Origin: CAZVWH01 sp964631175
Lineage (GTDB): Bacteria; Planctomycetota; Phycisphaerae; Sedimentisphaerales; Anaerobacaceae
Direction of reading: 5' to 3'
Assembly: GCA_964631175.1 (NCBI GenBank)
Contig: CAZVWH010000002.1
Coordinates: 4,856 to 68,855, forward strand
Length of the DNA: 64,000 nt
The notes under the pieces are model-generated. The model made no database searches. It saw only the letters and a program-made list of their open reading frames with translations, and had not been told where the DNA came from. Below, piece by piece: positions 1 to 10,800 of this stretch (position 1 is its first letter; each line of letters starts with the position of its first letter). Both the position numbers and the translations under genes were made by a program.

Positions 1-3000
1 TCGCACAGTCGTTAAACATCACCATAGCATCCGCTGCGCAATAGATACCACCTCCGTAGCTTGGTATCTCGTAACTGATTATAGGCTCAGGATTTTGACC
101 GGGTCTGTCTCCACCTTCACCACTCATGCCACCCAGAGTGAAGTTGTTGCCGATTGTACAATCTTCAAAATCAACCTTGCTGCCAACATCACAGTACACA
201 CCACCTCCGTATGCACTGTACCATCGATAGTTACCGATATAGCCCCAGTGCTGCCAGAGATCACCACTTATAAATACCCTGGTTAGACTGAAAGGATCAT
301 AATGATACTCGCCTGCCGTGCTCCAGTTTCCTCCGTAGTTGGCTGTACCGACATTAAGTTGATAGTTACCGCCGGCTCCGCCGTCGCCGCCATTGCCACC
401 ATATGCTCCGTTATTGATAATCTGGCAGTTTATAAATTTTGATTCACTATTGGGCCCACAATATATTGCACCACCACGTGCCCAGCCGGCCCAGCCGCCT
501 CGGCCGGCATTGTTAACAGCGTCTGAATCAATACCAATGCCACCACTGCCGCCGCGAATTTGGTTATCTCTGAATATACAGTTCTTGATGGTGATAGGAC
601 CGATACCTTCAGAAATGTATAGTGCGGCTCCTTCAACCCCATCTCCATCGTAACCATCCGGATGACACGGGTCCTGCCTGGAACCGTTATTACCATTATC
701 GCCGGCCCAATTGCAGTTCTGGATAGTCAGGCCATTTAGAACAGTTCCATCCGCGCCAGTAACAATATCGAACGCACGATCAGCGTATCCTGTTCTATCA
801 ATAATCGTTTCCGCTATACAGCAAGGATCATCAGGATGCTCAGACCTGATGGTAACAGGTTTGTCTATTGCTACCGCCGGACCAAAATAGGTGCCGGTAC
901 GAATCACAATCGTATCGCCAACCTGGGCGGCAGCGATTGCATTGCGAATCGTCGGATAATCTTTAGGCACGGTGATAGTGACGGGCGGCCCAAACTCCAC
1001 ACGAATGGTTTTATTGGCATTCATAGTAACAGTATTAGTTACAGACCTCGATCTGTCGTTGTCGGTACCTTCCCATCTCCTGACTCTATAACCTTCATCA
1101 GGCTCAGCTATAAGCTGTACAACCGTACCAAACCTGACGGCGTGTGTTTGGGCTGCATTTATGACAAAAGAATCGTCGTCCTCTATCCATTCCGCACGGA
1201 GAATTCCTCTTCCGCTGCCGTTAATTACTTCTATTGCCAGATCGTACGCAGTTTTCACAAATCCGACAGTAACGACCTTATCACTATCCAGTGTTACGGT
1301 GTTAGTCGGCCCGGTTAGACTGTCATCGTCCGTGCCGTTCCACAAAACCTGATAGTAATTCGAGTCGTAATTGGTATCTATCCTGAGCGTAACAGTTGTA
1401 TGCCAGTTATACAAGCCGTCGTAGCTGGGGTCATTAACACTGGGCTCAATTATCACAGGCACAGGACTATCTGGGCTGCTGGTTATAGCGCTAAAGGACA
1501 ACTGGAACTGTGGTATGCCGAACAGATCGTAGTGATAACCCATATCTATTATATCGCTGTCCGGTACGCTGTCAGTTCTGGTAGTATATTTATCCAGACT
1601 GAGGATGCTTAATAGGTCACTTCCGGCATCAACGCAGGGACTGTTCATACTCTGGCCCGCAGCGACCTGACTTAGAAAATAACCAGCGACAAACAGCGGG
1701 TCCTCATCGATGTTGTGACTATTAGCGGCCCAGTTATAGCTGGTGCGATCCTGGTTGAGCACGCAGTTGGTACCAACAAAAATGGGAGACGGAATCACCG
1801 AAATCAAATCGATCGCCTTCATAAGCGCACTGACCACCTCGCCTGCACCAGTCGCCGTTAGTAAAGTCCCTCCGGTTCCTTCAGCTAAATCCGTAAAATA
1901 TGTTGCAGCTTCCAAATCGCCACCAACCAACAGAGATACAATGTGCTTCTGCTCCCATCCACCTGCCGCAGCAAGCACATCATTAAGGGTATAATCTGTG
2001 AAAGGCTCAGGGTCATGGGGTGGAGCGTCGGCCATAAGAAGAATTACTCTCACCACGTTACCTGACCGCCATGCTCCGGGTCCCGTAGAGCCGGGGTCTG
2101 CTCCATAGAAATTGCCGGCCAATGTCTCGACCAGCGAATTGTGGTCGATACAGTGCATCAAAGCCGTATAGACCGATTCGGGCCAATCGGCGCCACCAGA
2201 GGCCGTTAATGAATTGAACGCGTCTATCACCGCATCGGTATCAGTTGTAAAGCCCGCAACAGTTCTATAAGGGTAATCATTAATAGCTCCATATCGGTCA
2301 TCAATAGCCGTATCCACATTGGGCTGATTAAAATCCTTATATTCCACCACAGCAATCCTATAGTCAGGAATCTTAGTCGCTATCGAGTTGGTGATTTGCA
2401 TTGCTGCATTTTTAACCGCGTCGATATCATCCCACATGCTGCCGGTCGTATCTATACAGAAAATAAGGTCAAGGGCCTCCGTTTTCGCTCCATAGGCATT
2501 CGGATCCGTAGCATCCTGAACGTCACTGTATGAGACGTTCACCGTCGATAGCCTCGGGTCGTACTCATAGTCGGTGGCAACTGCGATCTGCGAGCCATGA
2601 GAGCCGATGTCGCCTAAGTTGTCCCAGACGATGCTATTAACGATATTAGCATAGCTATAATAGGAGCAGTATAATCCGCCGCCGAATCCACTTCCTCCAA
2701 CCCTGTTATCTGCGATCGTACAATTTACAACGTTGCAATCCGAGTGCCAATTAGCTGAAATCCCTCCGCCGTCTCTGCCGGCGAAGTTTTTGGATATTAG
2801 ACAGTTCTTAAGCCACGCACTTTCGCTACCGCTAAGATATATTCCGCCGCCCGAGGCCGCGGCATGATTATTGAAGATATTACAATCAACAATCGTAGTA
2901 TTAGCATCAAAACAATGTATTGCAGCACCTTCACCTAATACGTCAATAACATTATTGGGATCGACTAAGCTTGTATTATATAACGCTTGATTCTCGTAGA

Positions 3001-6000
3001 AATTGCTTTTTGTGATTTTGCACGAATTGCCGACGAAATAAACGCCGCCGCCGTGGTATGCCGTATTCGCCTCGAAGTCGCAGTCGTTAATATCCGGATT
3101 CGCCCATGTCGCCCACATACCTCCGCCGATGGTAGCTATATTGTCGTTGAATGTGCAGTTCTCAAACGCAGGATTTGCACCATCTTCAAAAGCTATCGCA
3201 CCGCCGTAGCTAATATATGGATCATCTTTAATGACCGCTGCGTCAGTGTCATCCATTCCTCCGTGCCAATTTATTCCATTGACATCAGCTTCATTATTAA
3301 TGAAAGTACATCCGGTGAACGCAGGTGAGCTGTCGGCTTCGCAGTAAACGGCTCCGCCGAAGGCATCGATTCTATAGTGCCTGTAAGGCCATTCTGTTAC
3401 AATGGGAGTTCCACTAAGACCACAACTACCGCCCTGGGCGAGATTATTGATAAATCTGCAGTCCACAAAGTCCGGTGTACTGTAAGAGTCACAATACGCC
3501 GCACCGCCGAAGCCGGTATATCGCCAGTAGTCTTCAAATGGTCCATCTTCCCACCACGGGGCAAAAGGATCACCCCAGCCGCCGCCGTGACCGGGGTTAT
3601 GATCTGTCCCACCATTGGCACCGTTGCCGCCATCCCCGCCGCGGGCTAAGCAACCAATGAAGGAGCAGTTTGTAAATATCGGATTGCCGTTAAAGCCGAC
3701 AGATACCGCCCCACCGTAGGCAGCGCCCGGCCAGCCGCCGTTGCCGCCCCAGCCTGAACCATCTACATCCCCCCCACCATTGCCGTGACCACCATGGACA
3801 CCACCGACGGCACAATCAATGAAAATACAGTTGCGGACATCAGGTGAGGCATCGCCCATTAATTCCATTCCGCCGCCATAGGTATCGCCTATACGACCGC
3901 CTGGGCCGTCACGACCCGAACCTGTGGGGGTTATCCATATCGTATTGAGGTCATATCGAGCACTCTGGATAGTCAGACCATTTATGACGGTATTCCGGCT
4001 TACGTTCCAGATCTCAAAGCCGCAATTATAGATAACGGTAGCCGCAACTGTGCAGGGATCGTCCGGATTATTACTTGTTAGCGTGATGGCCTTACCGGAT
4101 ATGATAATCTTTTCCCATTCATATGGCAGACTCGACTCGCGTATGTCATAGATACCTGGCGCGATCCTAACAATATCACCATTGTCTGCCTCATTGATAG
4201 CAACTTGAATATTTGTGTAGTCGCCGGGAACATCCAGAGTTCGCGGGGCGTAGAATATAACTTCAACCTCCTTAAATTCTCTGCCTTGAGGATCTATGAC
4301 AAACGGCCCACTCATAGTCACTGTGTTTTCGCGCTGATATGAGTAATCATTGTTTGTGCCATCCCATTTAATGAAATGTGATGGGTTAATTGGAGCAGCG
4401 GTCAGATCAACCACCGTATCGCGTGTATATCTACCGGTGCGTGGGGTTACTGTTCCGCGGCCGTCGATAACCCGTGTACGCAAAGTCACCAAAATAGTCT
4501 CAAATCTGACGGTAATGATTTTATCCAAATCCATTGTGACGATATTCTTCTGAACAGCGGCAATCTGTCCCGTGCTTGTCCGGTCCATACGCATATCATC
4601 ATCAGTGCCTTGCCACGATTTGAATTGATAGACGTTGGGATCTTCTGGACTTACTATCAGAGGTACTTGACTGTACTGAATATAAATATGAGGACTGCCC
4701 GCAGGGTCAGGGCTGATATTTCCTACGCCGGCTGGGGTTACCATCGTAGTTAAACTGTATTGCATTGCCGGCTGTGTATCGTTGTAATGATAGCCAATAT
4801 CGACTCGCCCGAGGTCTTTATTACCGTCCGCATCTTCGTAGTTATCCGTACGGGTGGAATATATGTGCATACCGAGTGCCACTGCATCATCGCTACCGGC
4901 GTCCACAGCAGGACTGGTTGCGTCCTGAGGATTGACGTTCGGATCTACAAACTGTCCATCGACATCCAATATCTGGCCCGCCTCGTACTGGCTCAAATAA
5001 TAATTGCCCAGCCGGCCCCGTACAAACATGGGGTCACCGATAATGTTGTTGCTTCCGCTCAAAATGCTATCCGGTTCAACATCCAAAAAGCTGTATGCTC
5101 TATCGCTGTCTCTATCATAATAATCACCTTGAAGGTTATCATTGAAAAGACAGGAACTCATGATCGGCTCAGAATCCGCATCCTGCTCATAAATTGCTAT
5201 GTCACGGTTATCATTAAAGATACAGTTAGCAACTTGCGGTGCAGATGTTCCGGCGCAATACACAGCACCGCCCACGCCGTCGAATTCATTTGAAGAGTTG
5301 CCTATAAAAGTGCAATTGGTAATAGTTGGTGAAGCATCCGCACAGAATATTCCGCCACCGTCCCAGCTATCAACTGTATTATTGATTATGAGACAATTCT
5401 TAATCGGTATAGATGTAGCATTTAAATAAATTCCGCCACCGTCGTAATCGGCGATGTTACCGTTTATGGTAGAGTTCATAACGGCTGGCAATGAACCAGT
5501 GTCACAATAGAGGCCACCTCCATCCCATGCTGTTCGGTTCTTAGTAATCGTACAGCCGCTGATTAAAGGAGCACAATTTACGGTATAAACACCTCCGCCG
5601 GGCCATTGTGCGGTGTTGCTGCTGATTGTACAACGGATGAAATTCGGGTCGCAATTATCGCTACAGTAAATGCCGCCGCCATTACTTTCCGCCGCATTGC
5701 TTGAGATATCTGAATCCGTAACATTCGGATTAGAGCCACTTTCACAATAGATACCCCCGCCGCCGCCACTTGCCGTATTAGCAATAATTTTACAACTACT
5801 GATGCTGGGATTGGAGCCGTCTTTACAATAGATACCACCACCATTCTGTATCGTGGTGTTCTTTGTGATAACGCAGTCTAAAAGCTCAGGTGCGGCATTA
5901 CTGCAATAGAGGCCTCTTGCTGTGTTCTTGGTAACGTTACAATCGTTAATTTGCGGCGAGGAGCCGTCAACATAGATTCCTTCCGCCCCATCAACGACAG

Positions 6001-7759
6001 AAAAACCTAACAGAATGCTGTCGATATCTTCACCGTTGTTAAAGGTTACTACGCTACCGCCATCAAAAAGGGCAGAGATAAAAGTATTTTGCGGTGTAGG
6101 ATCACCAACATTCCTGCCGCCCGCGGTGCTACCACTACGTACCGTGATTGCTTTACCCCTGAAATTGATGGTTTCGATATACCAAAAGTCCGAAGCTGCT
6201 ACCAGGGTATCTCCGTCACTGGCATTATCTATCGCCCGCTGAATAGTCGGATACTTTATAGCCGTTCTCGTATTTAAGACTTCTCCTTGCCTTGCCATTT
6301 TCAAGGCCATGAAGAGGTCAAGTCGGCCACCCGAGACACACAACCCCGGCAAGGTCGGATCAACAGAGCGTAGCATTATCTTCTTTACTTGCTGATATGT
6401 TAAATTTGGATTGACCACTTTAATCAGCACACAAGCGCCGGTTACATGGGGAGCAGCCGCTGATGTACCGCTATCGTATGCGTACTCGATATCAATGCCG
6501 TATTCGTCCATCCATCCTGTCTGCATATCCTCTGTCGGTGTAGTGCTGAGGATACCCACACCAGGTGCGCCCAAATCGACGTCCTCAATGCTATAGTTGG
6601 AAAAAAACGCCATATTATCAAAGTGATCTGTGGCCATTACAGAGATGATGTTGTCGAGGTCAAAACGTGCGGGATAGGCAGCCATATTAATACCGTCGTT
6701 ACCCGCGGCAGCTACAACAAGAATGCCGGCATCTCTGGCGGCAGCGATGGCATCGTATAAACCCTGATCATACTGGTAACCTCCCCACGAGGCGTTTATA
6801 ACATTTACGTTCCAGGCAACGGCATAATTCATAGCTTCGATAGCATCTGACGTCACACCCTCTCCATTTGGATCGAGAATCCTCAAAGCCATCATTTTGA
6901 CAGACCAGCAAACACCGGCAATACCCACTGTATTATTACCTATAGCTCCGATGATTCCAGCCACGTGAGTTCCGTGATAATGTTCGTCCATTGGGTCGAA
7001 ATCATCATCCACAAAATCATAACCCCAAATATCGTCGTTATAGCCGTTGCCGTCATCATCGACGTCGTTATAGTCAATATCCTCATCCACAACACCGGGC
7101 TCGTTGACTTCTCCATCATTTATCCACATATTATCAGCCAGGTCGGGATGGGTATAATCAATACCGCTGTCCATAACTGCTACGATCATATCGGCAGTAC
7201 CATTTGCAATATCCCAAGCCTCCGGTGCGTCAATGTCAGCGTCTCCACGGCCGCCGGTCTGGCCTGTGTTATCCAAAGCCCACTGTTCAAAAAACCGAGG
7301 GTCGTTGGGAACAACCATTGCTCTTATTTTGTAGTTTGGCTGAGCATATAAAATTTGAGGCGACTGATTAAACCGCATTACAGCATCCGCAACCGACACG
7401 TTCTTAGGCAGTTTCACTAAAGCCAAGCCGGGCACAAGACTGTCATATTCTTTAACCACATAAGCACCGCTGACGGTGGAGCTTGCAATCGCATTTTTTA
7501 TCGCGCTCGTTGTTCGTGGACCACTAATCTGTTGCTCAAGAAAGTCCGTGTTGCTCTCCGGCAGAGCCTGGCTCAGCCCTCCAACAAAACGAACAATTAG
7601 CTCGCCCTGCTTATAATCGGCATTGTTTTCAGGTGAGCCGCCAGACGAAATAACCGACCAGTTAGCTGGTTGGGTAAAGCCGGTTTTCGCACTAACAAAA
7701 ATTAACAGACTTGTTAAAACTATCCATGTGACATTCCGGATCCAAACCTGACGCTTCAT
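1..7759 (-). CDS. Giant exported subtilase with beta-helix, vWA and InlB-like modules (C-terminus beyond window)
   Basis: One reading frame stays open from the ATG at 7759 to the window edge (at least 2586 codons), so the C-terminus is missing. Residues 1 to about 30 form a signal peptide, followed by a propeptide-like stretch. The peptidase S8 triad is visible: Asp197 in VMDSGIDYTHPDL, His265 in HGTHVAG and Ser433 in SGTSAAAPHV. Next come a right-handed beta-helix block (about 490-925) with repeated GGGIYC/NC.I..N units, an InlB-like GTDDD/TVTM module (about 1020-1150), a second beta-helix (about 1175-1720), a von Willebrand A domain with the MIDAS start FCIDTTGSM (Asp1770), another InlB-like region with the planctomycete-type DMGYHYD motif, and a third beta-helix. 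It is probably a cell-surface or secreted adhesin/protease. The frame was checked at both ends, at the catalytic Ser and at the vWA motif. The substrate is unknown. Confidence 0.9.
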   Translation of the reverse strand, partial: MKRQVWIRNVTWIVLTSLLIFVSAKTGFTQPANWSVISSGGSPENNADYKQGELIVRFVGGLSQALPESNTDFLEQQISGPRTTSAIKNAIASSTVSGAYVVKEYDSLVPGLALVKLPKNVSVADAVMRFNQSPQILYAQPNYKIRAMVVPNDPRFFEQWALDNTGQTGGRGDADIDAPEAWDIANGTADMIVAVMDSGIDYTHPDLADNMWINDGEVNEPGVVDEDIDYNDVDDDGNGYNDDIWGYDFVDDDFDPMDEHYHGTHVAGIIGAIGNNTVGIAGVCWSVKMMALRILDPNGEGVTSDAIEAMNYAVAWNVNVINASWGGYQYDQGLYDAIAAARDAGILVVAAAGNDGINMAAYPARFDLDNIISVMATDHFDNMAFFSNYSIEDVDLGAPGVGILSTTPTEDMQTGWMDEYGIDIEYAYDSGTSAAAPHVTGACVLIKVVNPNLTYQQVKKIMLRSVDPTLPGLCVSGGRLDLFMALKMARQGEVLNTRTAIKYPTIQRAIDNASDGDTLVAASDFWYIETINFRGKAITVRSGSTAGGRNVGDPTPQNTFISALFDGGSVVTFNNGEDIDSILLGFSVVDGAEGIYVDGSSPQINDCNVTKNTARGLYCSNAAPELLDCVITKNTTIQNGGGIYCKDGSNPSISSCKIIANTASGGGGGIYCESGSNPNVTDSDISSNAAESNGGGIYCSDNCDPNFIRCTISSNTAQWPGGGVYTVNCAPLISGCTITKNRTAWDGGGLYCDTGSLPAVMNSTINGNIADYDGGGIYLNATSIPIKNCLIINNTVDSWDGGGIFCADASPTITNCTFIGNSSNEFDGVGGAVYCAGTSAPQVANCIFNDNRDIAIYEQDADSEPIMSSCLFNDNLQGDYYDRDSDRAYSFLDVEPDSILSGSNNIIGDPMFVRGRLGNYYLSQYEAGQILDVDGQFVDPNVNPQDATSPAVDAGSDDAVALGMHIYSTRTDNYEDADGNKDLGRVDIGYHYNDTQPAMQYSLTTMVTPAGVGNISPDPAGSPHIYIQYSQVPLIVSPEDPNVYQFKSWQGTDDDMRMDRTSTGQIAAVQKNIVTMDLDKIITVRFETILVTLRTRVIDGRGTVTPRTGRYTRDTVVDLTAAPINPSHFIKWDGTNNDYSYQRENTVTMSGPFVIDPQGREFKEVEVIFYAPRTLDVPGDYTNIQVAINEADNGDIVRIAPGIYDIRESSLPYEWEKIIISGKAITLTSNNPDDPCTVAATVIYNCGFEIWNVSRNTVINGLTIQSARYDLNTIWITPTGSGRDGPGGRIGDTYGGGMELMGDASPDVRNCIFIDCAVGGVHGGHGNGGGDVDGSGWGGNGGWPGAAYGGAVSVGFNGNPIFTNCSFIGCLARGGDGGNGANGGTDHNPGHGGGWGDPFAPWWEDGPFEDYWRYTGFGGAAYCDSYSTPDFVDCRFINNLAQGGSCGLSGTPIVTEWPYRHYRIDAFGGAVYCEADSSPAFTGCTFINNEADVNGINWHGGMDDTDAAVIKDDPYISYGGAIAFEDGANPAFENCTFNDNIATIGGGMWATWANPDINDCDFEANTAYHGGGVYFVGNSCKITKSNFYENQALYNTSLVDPNNVIDVLGEGAAIHCFDANTTIVDCNIFNNHAAASGGGIYLSGSESAWLKNCLISKNFAGRDGGGISANWHSDCNVVNCTIADNRVGGSGFGGGLYCSYYSYANIVNSIVWDNLGDIGSHGSQIAVATDYEYDPRLSTVNVSYSDVQDATDPNAYGAKTEALDLIFCIDTTGSMWDDIDAVKNAAMQITNSIATKIPDYRIAVVEYKDFNQPNVDTAIDDRYGAINDYPYRTVAGFTTDTDAVIDAFNSLTASGGADWPESVYTALMHCIDHNSLVETLAGNFYGADPGSTGPGAWRSGNVVRVILLMADAPPHDPEPFTDYTLNDVLAAAGGWEQKHIVSLLVGGDLEAATYFTDLAEGTGGTLLTATGAGEVVSALMKAIDLISVIPSPIFVGTNCVLNQDRTSYNWAANSHNIDEDPLFVAGYFLSQVAAGQSMNSPCVDAGSDLLSILSLDKYTTRTDSVPDSDIIDMGYHYDLFGIPQFQLSFSAITSSPDSPVPVIIEPSVNDPSYDGLYNWHTTVTLRIDTNYDSNYYQVLWNGTDDDSLTGPTNTVTLDSDKVVTVGFVKTAYDLAIEVINGSGRGILRAEWIEDDDSFVINAAQTHAVRFGTVVQLIAEPDEGYRVRRWEGTDNDRSRSVTNTVTMNANKTIRVEFGPPVTITVPKDYPTIRNAIAAAQVGDTIVIRTGTYFGPAVAIDKPVTIRSEHPDDPCCIAETIIDRTGYADRAFDIVTGADGTVLNGLTIQNCNWAGDNGNNGSRQDPCHPDGYDGDGVEGAALYISEGIGPITIKNCIFRDNQIRGGSGGIGIDSDAVNNAGRGGWAGWARGGAIYCGPNSESKFINCQIINNGAYGGNGGDGGAGGNYQLNVGTANYGGNWSTAGEYHYDPFSLTRVFISGDLWQHWGYIGNYRWYSAYGGGVYCDVGSKVDFEDCTIGNNFTLGGMSGEGGDRPGQNPEPIISYEIPSYGGGIYCAADAMVMFNDCA

Positions 7760-7845
7760 GCTTACACTTCCTAAAAAAGGTAATTGGTTATACGATAAGT
7801 GGTTAATTTGCCCCCAATTACCAATCGCCAATTACCAATTACTAA

Positions 7846-10800
7846 TTAAAGTTCGTGTTCCATCGCAGCAATAGCCTCAGCTTCGCGCTCTTCCTGTAGA
7901 ATTATAGTCGGCTTAACCAGGATTAGTAATACTTTATTATCTCTGATCTTGCTGCGACTACCGAATACCATTCCAATGATTGGTATCTTGCTCAATATTG
8001 GCACCCCCACCTCCTTTTCAACTTCCACGCTTATTTTCTGCCCACCTAACAGTAACGTCCCACCATCAGGCACACTTACACGCGTCATTACCTGTGATGT
8101 CTCCATCTCAGGAACAGTCACTGGGTACTCAACAAACTCACCTTGATCATCGGTATTCACAATGGCTGCAACCGTATGAGTCCTGAACCTGAGTAAATCT
8201 TGCATCATAGTGGTTATATTCAATAGTACATTTTTCTTATCCTGAGTAATAATAGGAGTAATGTTCAGAGAAGTAAAAATTGGCTGGAAGAACACATTCT
8301 GCTGTATTCCCAACTCTTCAAGACCACCACCAGCATAGTACCCGCGACTAACACTTCTTATAATGTCGGGCGGCAGCGCATACGAGATCTGACTTGAAAC
8401 ACTGAAACTTGCAGATTCTCCGCTCAGAACGGTGGATTTCGGCGCCGTCAAGGTCTTTGCATCCGCGCGGGCTTGAGTCATTCGCAGAAGGAAGCTAACC
8501 TGTAAATCGTCAAGTATATTGCCATAGCCTCCGGTTGCCGTGGCCGCTGGGGCCATACCGCCGAGGCTTCCCGGAACCTTCGTTGCTGTATCGGCTCGAG
8601 CAGCAGCTTCAGAGCCCTGCTCAAAAGCAATCAAACCCCACTTACCACCAACATTGTATGAAAAGTCTATATCCAGACCGATATCTTCAATAAAGTTCTC
8701 GCTTACCACGAGAAATCTGGCCTCGATAGAGACTTGATGTCCAATAGCCTTTCTAAGATCTGCCAGCAGTTTTTCTATTCTTGTATGAACCTCACGTGTC
8801 TGTAGAACAGCCAGTTTCCTGGGTCGTTCACCAGTTGGGTATAGTGTTATACTACCCTCTCCACCGTAGTCATACCAGCTATCCGGCTCGATGGTATCCT
8901 GAATAAGGTATTGCAAGTCTTGGGCTCGATAAATGCTGGTATCATAACCGCCGCCCATGCCCATACCGCCGCCCATACCGCCGCCCATGCCCATACCGCC
9001 GCCCATGCCGCCCATCGTGCCGCCACCACCGCCGTAGCCTCCGCCTCCGCCGCCGTAGCCGCCGCCACCACCGCCGTAGCCGCCGCCACCGCCGCCGTAG
9101 CCGCCCATGCCGCCGCCCATGCCACCCATGCCGCCGCCCATGCCGCCCATCGTGCCGCCCATGCCACCCATCGTGCCACCCATGCCACCGCCCATGCCAC
9201 CGCCCATGCCACCCATGCCACCACCACCATAGCCACCACCGCTACTCATCATCATGTCCATCATATTCCTCTGTTGTTGGTAGATGTTATACTGTTGGTA
9301 GATGTCATAGTTGGCCGGCTGACTGACAAGATCGGTAATATCATAAACTCGCGTCTCCATCTTACTGGGAAGTGAATCCACCGTCGCTATTGTGATCACC
9401 CCACTATCCACGATGTAGCCGAGCTCTGCAAATCCACCCGCGACGGCATTTAATAAATTCTCCAGTCCGGTGCCAAGACGGACTGACGGCAATCCATCCA
9501 TATTTATTTCCATAGTTTGCTCAATATCAGCGTTGTCAAGCAAATCACGCCAGAGCACAGTAATTTTCAACGGAGGTATAACGGAATTCCTCAATATATC
9601 CATTGCCTCATTAAAAGGCATGGTTGGGCTTAGGTCTGAAAGGTCAACAATTCGTTCTAATTGTGCATAAACAGCCACGTCCTCCGGGTCCAATCCGATC
9701 GGCTTATCAGGCTGCCGGGTCGGTTTCTGTATAATCTCCCGCCAATTTTTAGGATAAGTAAGCTCCTCGGCATACGGAATTCCAGCTTCCTCGGTTTTCA
9801 GCAAAATATCTGCTCGCTGTTTATCTTTTTCCTTTTGCACTTCTAATTGTTGGCGCAAATAAACCATATCCTCCAGCGCATCCTTCAAGATAAGCGCCTC
9901 ATTATTTTGTGGGTCTAATGCAAGCACAGTGTCCAATTGACCAAGAGCCGCTTCATAATTTTGCTGTTTCGTGTACGCCTTTGTGTTTTCTATCAGTGTC
10001 TGTATTCTTTGTTGCTTCTCGGCTTCCATTTGCTCTCTGAACTGACGTTGTGCCTCTATCGCTTCTGAACGTTCTTGCTCGTTCAATTGCTGAATTCTCT
10101 CCTGCCTTGCCTCGGTGATCTTCCGGCGTAGCTGTTTCAATACACTGCTGTAGAGCTGGAAAAGGTCATCTCCGAGGTCCATGTGGTATTCATTTATCGT
10201 CTGTTGAGCCCTTTCAACCGCATCTTCTGCCTTATTGAATTCACTATTATTTATATTTTCTTGTGCGCTGGCTACGGCATCGTTAACAACCGCCTGGGCG
10301 TGGCTCCTACGGATATTCCTCCTGTTTTGAATCTCTTCGATATAACCACCTGCCCTTGTCACCGGCTCAGCAGATACAGGCGCTACAGTTGCCGGCTCAA
10401 AAAACCTCGGCTGCGCATTTTCCCAGCCCATAACCGCCGATCTATTAACATCGCGTTCCATCGGAGATTCAATACCAATTGGGGATCGCTCCATCCTAGG
10501 TTTTATCTCTACTAAGTCGGCAGAAACATCAATCTGATTCCTCGCAGATGGCAGCCCATCTATCCTCGCCAGGTAACCTTGCAATGTTTCGACCATTGCG
10601 GGAGGAACCAGGCCGCTATTTATAACCTCAATAATACCTTCACGGGCCTCTTCTAACCGGCCGGCATGGTACAACTGCATGCTGTGATAATAGACCTCGG
10701 CAATTCGTCTTCTCTGATCGCTAAGCCGACCTTCCGCTGTCTTGTCTAAGACTAAGCTCGGCTCGTCTGCACTTTCTGAGGACCGAACCGAATTAAGCTT

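Noticed and set aside
836..1994. Several plus-strand open frames of 60-160 codons
   Set aside because: They lie opposite the long coding frame of the giant minus-strand protein, have no ribosome sites and no family resemblance.
8911..9375. Plus-strand Ala/His-rich 154-codon frame
   Set aside because: It is the antisense reading of the Gly/Met tract of the secretin; its composition follows directly from that repeat.
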